Below, in pieces: positions 33,135 through 40,790 of a DNA stretch of 64,000 bases (the stretch's first letter is position 1; each line of letters starts with the position of its first letter). Source of the DNA: Ruminococcus sp. YE71 (GTDB lineage Bacteria; Bacillota; Clostridia; Oscillospirales; Ruminococcaceae); assembly GCF_900119155.1 (NCBI RefSeq), contig NZ_FPIR01000001.1:186001-250000 (forward strand), written 5' to 3'. Under the pieces are notes generated by a model that searched no databases, was not told where the DNA came from, and saw only the letters and a program-made list of their open reading frames with translations. A program made the position numbers and the translations under genes.

Positions 33135-34298
33135 TTATCTGTCCGTAATATAGTCGCATATCCGTTGGGTGGCGCGACCGTCGCACGCACCCATGAAGCG
33201 TTCTCTGAACGCAGTTATATCGAATGCGTTCCCGCCCCCGAGCGCACTTCTGACCGCAGGCAGCAGCTTATCCTCCTCGGTGACTATCTCACCGGGGAGA
33301 AAATCGTTGTCGTAGCGGTAGAAGAAACCTCTGTAGTCGTAAAAATCGTCAAGGTCGTATGCGTAGAACACCATCGGACGGCCGAACAGCGAATACTCGA
33401 ATATCAGCGACGAGTAATCGGTCACGAGCAGGTCGCTGACCGCAAGCAGCTGTTCGATAGGCAGCACACCGCTCACATCAAAGCAGCGGCAGCCCTCGGG
33501 TATCTCCGTCTTTTTCGCAACGAAGGCGTGCTGTTTTATCAGCAGTACGCAGTCGTCATCCAGACCGCTCATGAAACGCCCGATGTCGAACTGTTCGGGC
33601 GGCTGAGCGTCGTCCGCGTCGCCGCGGTAGGTGGGCGCATAGAGTATCACGCGCTTACCCTTCGCATCGGGAACGGCTTCATACAGAGCACTGAACGCCC
33701 TGCCGATATTCTCCTTGTCGAAAAACCAGTCGGTGCGTGCCACGCCTGTCGCCCTCACAGGCGAAGGTTTATCAAAGCGGCTGAAACCGAAGGCGCTGTC
33801 GAAGTGCCTTATGCACTCCTCACTGCTGACCGTCACCAGCGTGTAGTTCGAGTGAGCGGGATAGCGGTCGAGCTCCTCGGGCTCCTGCCCGAAGGACAGC
33901 CCTGCGATGGAGTAGCCCCATTTCTTGAACGCGCCGCAGGAGTGCCATGTCTGTATCAGCTTCGTGCCGCGGCGGGGCTTATACGCTCCGAAGAGGTTGC
34001 AGGTATCGTCGATGAGCACCGTGCCGAAGCGCGGCAGGATGGTACAGAGTTTCAGATACCTCAGCAGATACCCCATACCGCCCTTGTTGTTGTGGATGTA
34101 GAACACGCTGCACCGCACACCGCGGCGTTTCAGCTCGCGGACGATGGGCTTGTAGGTATCGGTAAGGTGTCCGTGCCTTACCTCACAGAAAAGCACTCTT
34201 TCCTTATCCATCGGGAGCAGGCTGAAAAGCCTGTATGTCAGCGGATAGACTGCCCTGAACGCGGCGAGCTTCACCGCTTCTCTGAGGAATTTCTTCAT
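33135..34298 (-). CDS. CDP-glycerol:polyol phosphate transferase, TagF/TagB-like (short)
   Basis: A 387-residue transferase with only the catalytic part of the TagF family, the length of a TagB/TarB primase-type enzyme that adds the first polyol phosphate. Motifs: QTWHSCGAFKKWG near residue 119, LYAPTYRGD near 219, LIKQHAFV near 260, and VTDYSSLIFEYSLFGRP near 299. Start ATG at 34298 is used because an upstream in-frame GTG (34337) falls at the predicted transcription start. First gene of the seven-gene operon, downstream of a consensus promoter. Confidence 0.88.
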   Translation of the reverse strand: MKKFLREAVKLAAFRAVYPLTYRLFSLLPMDKERVLFCEVRHGHLTDTYKPIVRELKRRGVRCSVFYIHNNKGGMGYLLRYLKLCTILPRFGTVLIDDTCNLFGAYKPRRGTKLIQTWHSCGAFKKWGYSIAGLSFGQEPEELDRYPAHSNYTLVTVSSEECIRHFDSAFGFSRFDKPSPVRATGVARTDWFFDKENIGRAFSALYEAVPDAKGKRVILYAPTYRGDADDAQPPEQFDIGRFMSGLDDDCVLLIKQHAFVAKKTEIPEGCRCFDVSGVLPIEQLLAVSDLLVTDYSSLIFEYSLFGRPMVFYAYDLDDFYDYRGFFYRYDNDFLPGEIVTEEDKLLPAVRSALGGGNAFDITAFRERFMGACDGRATQRICDYITDR

Positions 34299-34342
34299 AC
34301 TGCCGCAAAGCTCCCTTTCCAAAAAATAACGATACACTGTAC

Positions 34343-34371
34343 ATTATATCACAGAGCATGATTTGTGTCAA
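34343..34371 (-). promoter_or_regulatory. Consensus promoter of the polyol-phosphate polymer operon
   Basis: TTGACA (34366-34371) and TATAAT (34343-34348) on the minus strand, 17-bp spacer. All seven genes down to 26.6 kb follow without another clear promoter or terminator. Confidence 0.9.
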
Positions 34372-34480
34372 GGTCTTGAACACGGCATAGCGCAGGTTTT
34401 GGCATACTTGCCCAAAATATCGGACTTACCCGCGCAGTCTTTTGAACCAGTCTCTCCCATAATAAGCAACAGCCGGTTGC

Positions 34481-34509
34481 TTGACTGTCCCCCGAATAAA
34501 TGCTATACT
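34481..34509 (+). promoter_or_regulatory. Promoter of the XRE regulator gene
   Basis: TTGACT (34481-34486) and TATACT (34504-34509), 17-bp spacer, divergent from the polymer operon promoter 110 bp away. Confidence 0.8.
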
Positions 34510-34532
34510 TTAACCAAAGGAGGCTGATCCGA

Positions 34533-35297
34533 ATGGAAACAAAAGAGATACTTTACAAGCTGCGCACCGACAAAGGCCTGTCTCAGGACGCCCTTGCCGC
34601 GAAGGTCTTCGTCACGCGTCAGGCTGTCAGCCGATGGGAAACCGGCGAGACTATCCCGAACACGGAAACGCTGAAACTGCTGTCTGATCTGTACGATGTC
34701 TCCATCAACACGCTGCTGGGTTCGCCGAGGGAGCTGATATGTCAGTGCTGCGGTATGCCCCTGGAAGACAAGACCATGAGCAGGGAAAAAGACGGTTCGC
34801 TGAACGACAGCTACTGCAAGTGGTGCTACTCCGACGGCAGGTTCATGTACAGCGACATGGACGAGCTCATCAACGTCTGCGTCATGAACATGAAGTCCCC
34901 CGACCGCTCGGACGCCGAGATACGCGCATACCTTAAAGAAACGCTGCCGAAGCTGGACTACTGGAAGCGTTACGAGCAGCTGAGCGACGGCGGCGAGTTC
35001 GAGCTTTACAAAAAGCAGCTCATCGACGAGATAAACGCGCTGAACATCGAGGGGATGCCGAAGGTCGAGAAGTTATATGCTCTTGTCGGGAGTTATGTCA
35101 ACCTTGAATACCGTCTGCCGAGCGGTGATGCGGTACAGTTTCTTGACAACGGCACGACATATCTCGGGGCTCAGCTTGAATGTAAGTTTGGCGGGGACAG
35201 ATGTTTCGGGGTCGTAGCAGGCATGGATTTTATACTTGTTTCGACATATGAAGAGAACGGATACGCACCCGAATTGGTACTCTACAAAAAGCGATAA
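34533..35297 (+). CDS. XRE-family regulator with putative zinc ribbon and C-terminal domain
   Basis: A 254-residue protein in three parts. Residues 1-65 are a helix-turn-helix of the Cro/CI type (KLRTDKGLSQDALAAKVFVT then RQAVSRWETGETIP). Residues 70-140 have a zinc ribbon (ICQCCGMPLED and CKWCYSDGRFMYSDMDELIN) of the Zn_ribbon_2 type. The C-terminal about 65 residues are beta-rich (YRLPSGDAVQFLDNG ... GVVAGMDFILVSTY), possibly ligand-binding. The ATG at 34533 follows GGAGG by eight bases. Divergent from the envelope-polymer operon, which is therefore a possible target. Confidence 0.85.
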   Translation: METKEILYKLRTDKGLSQDALAAKVFVTRQAVSRWETGETIPNTETLKLLSDLYDVSINTLLGSPRELICQCCGMPLEDKTMSREKDGSLNDSYCKWCYSDGRFMYSDMDELINVCVMNMKSPDRSDAEIRAYLKETLPKLDYWKRYEQLSDGGEFELYKKQLIDEINALNIEGMPKVEKLYALVGSYVNLEYRLPSGDAVQFLDNGTTYLGAQLECKFGGDRCFGVVAGMDFILVSTYEENGYAPELVLYKKR

Positions 35298-35330
35298 AAA
35301 CAAAAGAAACGTCCTCGCCAGAGACAAGGC

Positions 35331-35454
35331 GTATGGGGCGGCAGCCCCATTTCAAATAAGCGTCTGCGGCATCCCCGATCAAAACAGTCTGGTCGATCAA
35401 AATAAAAAACCCGAACCGCCAACCATGACAGCACCAAAATGCCGCAGATACACC
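35331..35454 (-). repeat. Family B repeat, copy 2 (124 bp)
   Basis: Reverse-complement copy of the element at 10121-10242. On the minus strand it begins GGTGTATCTGCGGCAT and ends GAAATGGGGCTGCCGCCCCA. The inner segments TCTGCGGCAT and ATGCCGCAGA are exact inverted repeats, so the element can fold as one large stem-loop. Confidence 0.8.
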
Positions 35455-35457
35455 TTT

Positions 35458-35502
35458 GCAAAAAGGAAGCGGCGGACGCCAGTCCGCTCGCTTCCTTTTT
35501 GC
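35458..35502. terminator. Bidirectional terminator between convergent genes
   Basis: GCAAAAAGGAAGCG + GCGGAC pairs with GTCCGC + CGCTTCCTTTTTGC around a 4-nt loop, with one bulged T. T-runs occur at the 3' foot on both strands, so it serves the XRE gene (plus) and the glycosylase gene (minus). Confidence 0.9.
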
Positions 35503-35510
35503 GAATAAAC

Positions 35511-36323
35511 TCACTTGGAAATACTCCGAATATAATGAAAAAGATACTGCTGAGCGATCCCCTCGACCCCTCTGACGCACTCGGGCAGCCCATCGGGATA
35601 GTACTGCGCCATCACGCGCTTGACCCAGACATCCTTCGGAAACGCATCTATCCTGTACAGCCCGAACAGCATAGCACAGTCCGCAACTTTTGGTCCGACG
35701 CCCTTTATCTTCATCAGCTCCGCACGCGCCTCGTCGGTGGGAAGCGTTCTCGCACGGTCAAGGCTGACCTCCCCCGACCGCAGTTTCTCCACCGCGTCGG
35801 TCAGATACTTCGCCCGAAAGCCTGCTCTCAGAAACCCCAGCGATTCGGGTGTTTCGTCCGCAAGCTGCTCTATCGACGGGTAGCCGCCGTAGTGCTCGCA
35901 AAGCCTGCCGATGATGCCCTTGATGCGCGGGATGTTGTTGTTCTGCGAGATGATGAAGGAACTCAGCGCTTCCCACGCATCCTGTTTCAGGATGCGGATG
36001 CCGCCTGCAAAAGCACAGGCTTTCGAGAGCGTCTCGTCCTCCGAGAAACGCCGTTTCAGCTCGCCGTAGTCGGTCGCGAGGTCGAAATACTCCTGCCATA
36101 CCCCCAGAAAATCTTCCTCCGTCGTGCCGCAAAGCTCGAACACGCCGTCCGCCTTGTCGAGACAGCGTATCACCAGCGGCCGCGACAGCAGCGCCCCACT
36201 GTATTCATTCTCCGCAGTCTTTACCCACCTGAACGCCTGACCGCAGTCCAGCGTTTCGTCCAGATCGAAATCGGGCTGCCTGAGTATGATGCTGTTGCTC
36301 TTCGCACTGTATTCGTAGTCCAT
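35511..36323 (-). CDS. 8-oxoguanine DNA glycosylase (OGG1-like, HhH-GPD)
   Basis: Bifunctional DNA glycosylase/AP lyase that removes oxidised guanine. The 270-residue protein has an OGG1-type N-terminal domain (DLDETLDCGQAFRWVK near residue 19) and the helix-hairpin-helix catalytic region: SSFIISQNNNIPRIKGII near 121, LMKIKGVGPKVADCAMLFGL near 205 with the nucleophilic Lys in GPKVADC, and FPKDVWVKRVM near 229 with the catalytic Asp. The ATG at 36323 has GAGGTGG upstream and a promoter 40 bp further; longer frames upstream cross the promoter and a repeat element. Monocistronic. Confidence 0.92.
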   Translation of the reverse strand: MDYEYSAKSNSIILRQPDFDLDETLDCGQAFRWVKTAENEYSGALLSRPLVIRCLDKADGVFELCGTTEEDFLGVWQEYFDLATDYGELKRRFSEDETLSKACAFAGGIRILKQDAWEALSSFIISQNNNIPRIKGIIGRLCEHYGGYPSIEQLADETPESLGFLRAGFRAKYLTDAVEKLRSGEVSLDRARTLPTDEARAELMKIKGVGPKVADCAMLFGLYRIDAFPKDVWVKRVMAQYYPDGLPECVRGVEGIAQQYLFHYIRSISK

Positions 36324-36356
36324 ATGTCCACCTCGTTCGTGATATAGTCTGAGCTG

Positions 36357-36385
36357 ATTATACCATTTCCGACACAAAAAGTCAA
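36357..36385 (-). promoter_or_regulatory. Promoter of the OGG1-like gene
   Basis: TTGACT (36380-36385) and TATAAT (36357-36362) on the minus strand, 17-bp spacer. Confidence 0.85.
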
Positions 36386-36449
36386 CCTGCCCAATTATTG
36401 CGATACCCACCGCCTGTTTCATATTTTTTGCCATCTTAACATTCCCCTC

Positions 36450-36478
36450 TTGAAATCCCCACGGAAATATAGTATAAT
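36450..36478 (+). promoter_or_regulatory. Promoter of xylB
   Basis: TTGAAA (36450-36455) and TATAAT (36473-36478), 17-bp spacer. The predicted start (about 36485) is immediately before the long palindromic repeat R4, so xylB would have a leader of about 350 nt made largely of that element. No better promoter was seen between the repeat and the gene. Confidence 0.7.
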
Positions 36479-36488
36479 ATTCTTGAAA

Positions 36489-36793
36489 CATATCGCTTGA
36501 CAGGCATCTGCCGTAATGCCTGCGGGTCTTAACGGGGGAAACCTTTCTGAAGAAAGGTTCTCCCCCGTACCCCCTTTCAAAGACTTTTAATGTTTTTTGG
36601 GGCAAGGGGTATATATTCTGCCAAAAACAGCACGAAATGGCAAGTTTGCTGTGCTTCTCAAAAAGGCGATACCCCTTGCCCCAAAAAATATCAGAAGTTT
36701 TAGGAAAGGGGTTTGGGGAAGAACCCTTTTTCAAAAGGGTTTTCCCCAATAGGATACGCAGGCACTCCGACAAGTACCTGTCAAGCGATACAT
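36489..36793. repeat. Complete family A palindromic element (copy R4, about 305 bp)
   Basis: Outer arms TATCGCTTGACA (36491-36502) and TGTCAAGCGATA (36779-36790) match exactly. Moving inwards the arms keep matching imperfectly for about 120 bp: ATGCCTGCGGGTCTTA/TAGGATACGCAGGCA, GGGGGAAACCTTTC/AAGGGTTTTCCCC, CCCCCTTTCAAAGACTTTTA/AGTTTTAGGAAAGGGG, GGGGCAAGGGGTAT/ATACCCCTTGCCCC. A central loop of about 55 bp has CCAAAAACAGCACGAAATGG. No ORF. It lies between the xylB promoter and xylB. Confidence 0.88.
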
Positions 36794-36836
36794 AGCAGGA
36801 AAATGTAACTAAATTAAACTAAAGGAGATCATTATT

Positions 36837-38360
36837 ATGGCTTATGTGATCGGCGTGGACTGCGGTACTTCGGGTACCAAGACAGTTCTTTTTGACGAAA
36901 AAGGCACAGTTATCGCTTCAAAGACCATCGAGTACCCCATGTATCAGCCCAAAAACGGCTATGCCGAGCAGGAGCCCTGCGACTGGGCGAACGCTATGAT
37001 AAACACCATCAAGGCGGTCATGGCTCAGAGCGGTGTGAAGAAAGAGGACGTTAAGGGCATCGGCATCTCGGGTCAGATGCACGGTCTTGTTCTGCTGGAC
37101 AAGGAGAACAACGTGCTTCGCCGCTCGATCATCTGGTGCGACCAGCGTACCGAGGCCGAGGTCGAGTGGATGAACGCGAACGTCGGACGCGAAAAGCTCA
37201 TCGAGATCACCGCGAACCCCGCCCTCACAGGCTGGACTGCCGCAAAGATCCTCTGGGTCAAGAACAACGAGCCCGAGGTTTTCGAGAAGATCGCACACAT
37301 CCTTCTCCCGAAGGACTACCTGCGCTTCGTGCTGACCCACGAGTACGCGACCGAGGTATCCGACGCTTCGGGTATGCAGCTGCTCGACGTTCCGAACCGC
37401 AAATGGTCGGATGAACTGCTGACTGCGTTCGGCATCGACAAGTCGTGGCTCGGCAAGGTCTATGAGTCCTGCGAGGTCACGGGCACGCTGACAAAGCAGA
37501 TGGCTGACGAGCTCGGTCTCTGCGAGGGCACTATCGTTGTCGGCGGTGCAGGCGACAATGCGGCGGCGGCTATCGGCACGGGCGTCGCTGAGGACGGCAA
37601 GGCGTTCACTACGATCGGCACTTCGGGCGTTGTTTTCGCTCACACTTCTTCCATCGCCATCGACCCGAAGGGCAGAGTTCACACCTGCTGCGCGGCTGTC
37701 CCGAACACATGGCACGTCATGGGCGTTACTCAGGGCGCAGGTCTTTCCCTCAAGTGGTTCAGAGACAACTTCTGCGCTCCCGAGAAGGAGACCGCGAAGT
37801 ACATGGGCGTTGACGAGTACTACCTCATGGACAAGGAAGCCATGACCGTTCCCGTAGGCGCCGAGAGACTGCTCTACCTGCCCTACCTGATGGGCGAGCG
37901 CACCCCTCACCTCGACCCGAACGCACGCGGAATGTTCTTCGGTCTGAGCGCCATGCACACCAAGAAGCATATGCTCCGCGCGGTGCTCGAAGGCGTTTCC
38001 TACTCGCTGAGAGACTGCGTTGAGGTGTTCCGCGAGATGGATATAAACGTTTCGGACATGATGGCCTGCGGCGGCGGCGGAAGTTCCCCCCTGTGGCGCT
38101 CGATGCTCGCCGACCTGTACAACTGCCCCGTAAAGACTGCGGCTTCCAAGGAAGGCCCCGCACTGGGCGTTGCTCTGCTGGCACTGACGGGCGCAGGCGT
38201 TTACTCCTCCGTTCCCGAAGCCTGCAAGGCAGTCGTTTCGGTGGACAAGATACAGCAGCCCGACGCGGCGAACGTACCCGTTTACGAGAGCTACTACCAG
38301 CTCTACCGCGAGATATATCCTGCGGTAAAGGCTCAGTGCGCAAAGCTCGCCAAGCTCTGA
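36837..38360 (+). CDS. xylB: Xylulokinase
   Basis: FGGY-family sugar kinase phosphorylating D-xylulose to xylulose 5-phosphate, the entry of xylose into the pentose phosphate pathway. The 507-residue protein has the phosphate-binding loop IGVDCGTSGTKTVLFD near residue 5, ISGQMHGLVLLD near 79 and the catalytic-base region GGAGDNAAAAIGTG near 235; the C-terminal FGGY-type region GGGGSSPLWRSMLADLYNCP (near 413) is also typical. No xylose isomerase gene is adjacent. AAAGGAG lies seven bases before the ATG. Codon choice is highly biased, consistent with high expression. Confidence 0.95.
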   Translation: MAYVIGVDCGTSGTKTVLFDEKGTVIASKTIEYPMYQPKNGYAEQEPCDWANAMINTIKAVMAQSGVKKEDVKGIGISGQMHGLVLLDKENNVLRRSIIWCDQRTEAEVEWMNANVGREKLIEITANPALTGWTAAKILWVKNNEPEVFEKIAHILLPKDYLRFVLTHEYATEVSDASGMQLLDVPNRKWSDELLTAFGIDKSWLGKVYESCEVTGTLTKQMADELGLCEGTIVVGGAGDNAAAAIGTGVAEDGKAFTTIGTSGVVFAHTSSIAIDPKGRVHTCCAAVPNTWHVMGVTQGAGLSLKWFRDNFCAPEKETAKYMGVDEYYLMDKEAMTVPVGAERLLYLPYLMGERTPHLDPNARGMFFGLSAMHTKKHMLRAVLEGVSYSLRDCVEVFREMDINVSDMMACGGGGSSPLWRSMLADLYNCPVKTAASKEGPALGVALLALTGAGVYSSVPEACKAVVSVDKIQQPDAANVPVYESYYQLYREIYPAVKAQCAKLAKL

Positions 38361-38377
38361 TAAAACGAGATATTCCC

Positions 38378-38408
38378 AAAGGCACTTCGGACAGAAGTGC
38401 CTTTTTTT
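38378..38408 (+). terminator. Intrinsic terminator of xylB
   Basis: AAAGGCACTTC/GAAGTGCCTTT with a 5-nt loop and a run of seven T residues. Confidence 0.92.
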
Positions 38409-38497
38409 GTTCAACACGCTGTTTAACCCTGCATGATGTTTTCGGCTAAAAACGCATCTTTGATTTCTGCAAAATAAATAAAAAATCCACTTTCCTA

Positions 38498-38526
38498 TTG
38501 CTATTTTAAGGCAAATGTGATATAAT
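38498..38526 (+). promoter_or_regulatory. Promoter of the LRR/transglutaminase-like gene
   Basis: TTGCTA (38498-38503) and TATAAT (38521-38526), 17-bp spacer; ATG 36 nt downstream. Confidence 0.8.
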
Positions 38527-38561
38527 TGTGTTACCAACATAAATATCAAGGGGGACTCTTT

Positions 38562-40505
38562 ATGAGAAAACAGATAACAGCTGTGCTGCTGTCTCTGCTG
38601 ATCGCGGCTGCGGGCTCGGCGTCGGTATATGCGCTGCCCGAGAGCACCGATGCAAGCTCGGTCACCGACGAGAACAGCTCGGCCGAAAGCGCCGATGACA
38701 GCTCACAGGAAAAAACATCCGAAGAAGAAGTGGAAGACGATTCCGTCACCTGCGGCGATTTCAGATACCTGCCCGGGAACTATCAGCTCTGCACGCTGAC
38801 AGGCTACATCGGCAGCGGCGGAACGGTGAAGATACCGTCGTCGCTCGACAATTACTCGGTATTCACCATCGGCAGTGGTGCATTCAGGGACAACGCCGGG
38901 ATCACCGCCGTGAACATTCCCCAGTCGGTACGCACGATAGAGAGCGAGGCTTTCCTCGGCTGCACGGGACTGACGAGGGTGGTCATCAACGACAAGGTCA
39001 CTTCCATCGGTGAAAAGGCGTTCGGATATGCCGACGGGGAGAACAAGATCGAGGGCTTTGTCATCGAGGGCATCAAGGGTTCGGCAGCCGAGACCTACGC
39101 TATCGAGAACGGCTTTGAGTTCGCGGAGCACCACCACTTTTTCGGGCTGGCTTCCATTTCCCTCACCGCGTCCTGCACAAAAGAGGGCAGACTTTCCATG
39201 TACTGCACCGACTGCGGTCAGAGGGCTATAGCCGTCGTCCCGAAAACACCTCACCGCTTCACCGTGAAGCAGAAGACCGTAGCACCCACCCTTACTTCCG
39301 AGGGGTATACCTTATATAAATGCAAGCACTGCGACGCTACCAAAAAGCTCGACGTCGTGCCGAAGCTCATCTCCATCAGGACGGCGAAGATACTCGGCAT
39401 CAGGTCAGCCTACACCTACACGGGCAGCTACATAAAGCCTGTACCCTCTTCGGTGACGGTCGGCGGCGTACTGCTCAAAAAGGGCACCGACTACACCATC
39501 AGCTGGTCGAACAACGTGAACACGGGTACTGCCACCATGACCATCAAGGGCATCGGCAAGTACACGGACACAGTCTCAAAGACCTACAGCATCAAAGCCG
39601 CAGACATCGCGAGCACAAGGATATTCGACCTCAAAGAGACCTACAAGTACACGGGCAAGGAGAAAAAGCCGAAGCCGACCATCTCCTTCGGCAGCAGGAT
39701 ACTTTCCCTTGACAGGGACTACACCCTCAGCTGGTCTGACAACATCAACATCGGCACCGCGACCCTGACCGTAACAGGCATGGGCAACTTCACAGGCACA
39801 AAGACCGTTACGTTCAAGATAGTCCGTCAGGGCTGGTACACCGCAGGCGGCAGAACATTCTACTACAACACGCAGGGCGAGCCCGTGACAAACTCCCTCA
39901 TGACCATCGACGGCAGCGAGTATTATTTCGACAACAACGGCTGGATGGCTACAAGCTGGCAGAAGATCGACGGTCAGTTCATGTTCTTCGGACGCTTCGA
40001 CGGCAAGAGAGTCACGGGCTGCAACGTTGACGGCATCCCGATAGCGGCTGACGGCACAGTGGACACCTCTGGCTACAACGGCACGAAGATCGGCACGATG
40101 ATGACGGCTCATAATTATGTCGAGCAGATATGCAAGCCCACCGACTCGATGGAGACCAAGCGTCTGAAGGTGTTCAAGTGGCTGTTCCAGTTCCCGTACC
40201 ACCAGTTCAGAAAGCTGAATTATATCTACAAGAATCCCGGCTGGGAGAATGATTTTGCGAATGATATATTCAAGTACAAGTGCGGATGCTGCGTTTCCGA
40301 AGCCGCCGCCTGCGCGTTCATGTTCCACGAGATAGGCTATGAGGACGTGTACATCGCCCACGACACCGCTCACGGCTGGGTATACATGAACGGCAGAGTT
40401 TACGACCCCCTGTTCGCCGAAGCCAAGAGCTTCAGCGCCAACTACGACGTCATCATCCCCCCCGGTCAGTACAGACACACGGCCGTTGACATGAGAAAAA
40501 TCTAA
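38562..40505 (+). CDS. Secreted multidomain protein: LRR, Ig-like repeats, cell-wall repeats, transglutaminase-like domain
   Basis: A 647-residue secreted protein. Order: signal peptide (to about residue 24), acidic Ser-rich linker, a BspA-type leucine-rich segment (GAFRDNAGITAVNIPQSVRT, EAFLGCTGLTRVVI, near 105-150), a Cys pair region (CTDCGQRAIA, CKHCDATKKL), two Ig-like repeats with the shared KGTDYTISWSNNVNTGTATM and DRDYTLSWSDNINIGTATLT lines near 310 and 390, a choline-binding-type cell-wall repeat (GWYTAGGRTFYYNTQGEP, YYFDNNGWMATSWQ), and a C-terminal domain with KCGCCVSEAAAC, DTAHGWVYMNGRVYDPLFAE. The Cys, His and Asp order of that last domain fits a transglutaminase-like/cysteine peptidase triad. 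Target unknown. Confidence 0.82.
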   Translation: MRKQITAVLLSLLIAAAGSASVYALPESTDASSVTDENSSAESADDSSQEKTSEEEVEDDSVTCGDFRYLPGNYQLCTLTGYIGSGGTVKIPSSLDNYSVFTIGSGAFRDNAGITAVNIPQSVRTIESEAFLGCTGLTRVVINDKVTSIGEKAFGYADGENKIEGFVIEGIKGSAAETYAIENGFEFAEHHHFFGLASISLTASCTKEGRLSMYCTDCGQRAIAVVPKTPHRFTVKQKTVAPTLTSEGYTLYKCKHCDATKKLDVVPKLISIRTAKILGIRSAYTYTGSYIKPVPSSVTVGGVLLKKGTDYTISWSNNVNTGTATMTIKGIGKYTDTVSKTYSIKAADIASTRIFDLKETYKYTGKEKKPKPTISFGSRILSLDRDYTLSWSDNINIGTATLTVTGMGNFTGTKTVTFKIVRQGWYTAGGRTFYYNTQGEPVTNSLMTIDGSEYYFDNNGWMATSWQKIDGQFMFFGRFDGKRVTGCNVDGIPIAADGTVDTSGYNGTKIGTMMTAHNYVEQICKPTDSMETKRLKVFKWLFQFPYHQFRKLNYIYKNPGWENDFANDIFKYKCGCCVSEAAACAFMFHEIGYEDVYIAHDTAHGWVYMNGRVYDPLFAEAKSFSANYDVIIPPGQYRHTAVDMRKI

Positions 40506-40529
40506 AGCTGCGGGTGGGTTGCTTTTTCC

Positions 40530-40625
40530 GTGGGAAACCTTTCTGAAGACTTTTAATATTGTCATCTGTCAGACTTGGTTGGTAAGACAGGCTCTCGCCA
40601 TTGATGTAGGGTGAGAGCTTGTCCC
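40530..40625. repeat. Family A repeat fragment (copy R5)
   Basis: Short remnant: CGTGGGAAACCTTTCTGAAG is fused directly to ACTTTTAATATTGTC, then GACAGGCTCTC (about 40587-40597) pairs with GAGAGCTTGTC (about 40613-40623). Same centre type as R1 and R3. No 19-bp unit. Confidence 0.7.
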
Positions 40626-40666
40626 GACCGCTTATCTTTGGGCTTATTTTGAAGCACGAAAAAAAC

Positions 40667-40694
40667 ATCCGAACAGTGTCGGATATATTTTTTT
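40667..40694 (+). terminator. Intrinsic terminator after the LRR/transglutaminase-like gene
   Basis: ATCCGA/TCGGAT with a 6-nt loop, followed by ATATTTTTTTC. On the minus strand it is preceded by an A/T-rich tract too, so it may act both ways. Confidence 0.75.
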
Positions 40695-40701
40695 CGCCTT
40701 T

Positions 40702-40744
40702 TTGTTCAATTGTCCCACATTCGGGATAATTAGTGTGGTATAAT
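40702..40744 (+). promoter_or_regulatory. Promoter region of the WYL cluster, with a possible operator
   Basis: TTGTTC (40702-40707) and GATAAT (40725-40730) are 17 bp apart; a second -10, TATAAT (40739-40744), has a poor -35. An interrupted inverted repeat CCACA...TGTGG (40715-40738) spans the core and could be a binding site for the WYL regulator encoded downstream. Operator call is speculative. Confidence 0.45.
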
Positions 40745-40790
40745 AATAACAGAGAAAAAAATCTCCCACTTACAGAAAGGCGGAATGGAT

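Noticed and set aside
36324-36773. A 150-codon N-terminal extension of the OGG1-like protein
   Set aside because: It would cross the gene's own promoter and most of repeat R4. The ATG at 36323 has a proper ribosome-binding site and matches the family's usual N-terminus.
36489-36793. Repeat R4 as an insertion sequence
   Set aside because: Palindromic ends are present but there is no transposase-length ORF, so at most it is a non-autonomous element.
36918-38549. A 543-codon open frame opposite xylB (and similar ones opposite purB at 42629-44764 and opposite the adaptor gene at 59667-61145)
   Set aside because: Same cause: low stop frequency opposite genes with strong codon bias. Products have no domain resemblance.
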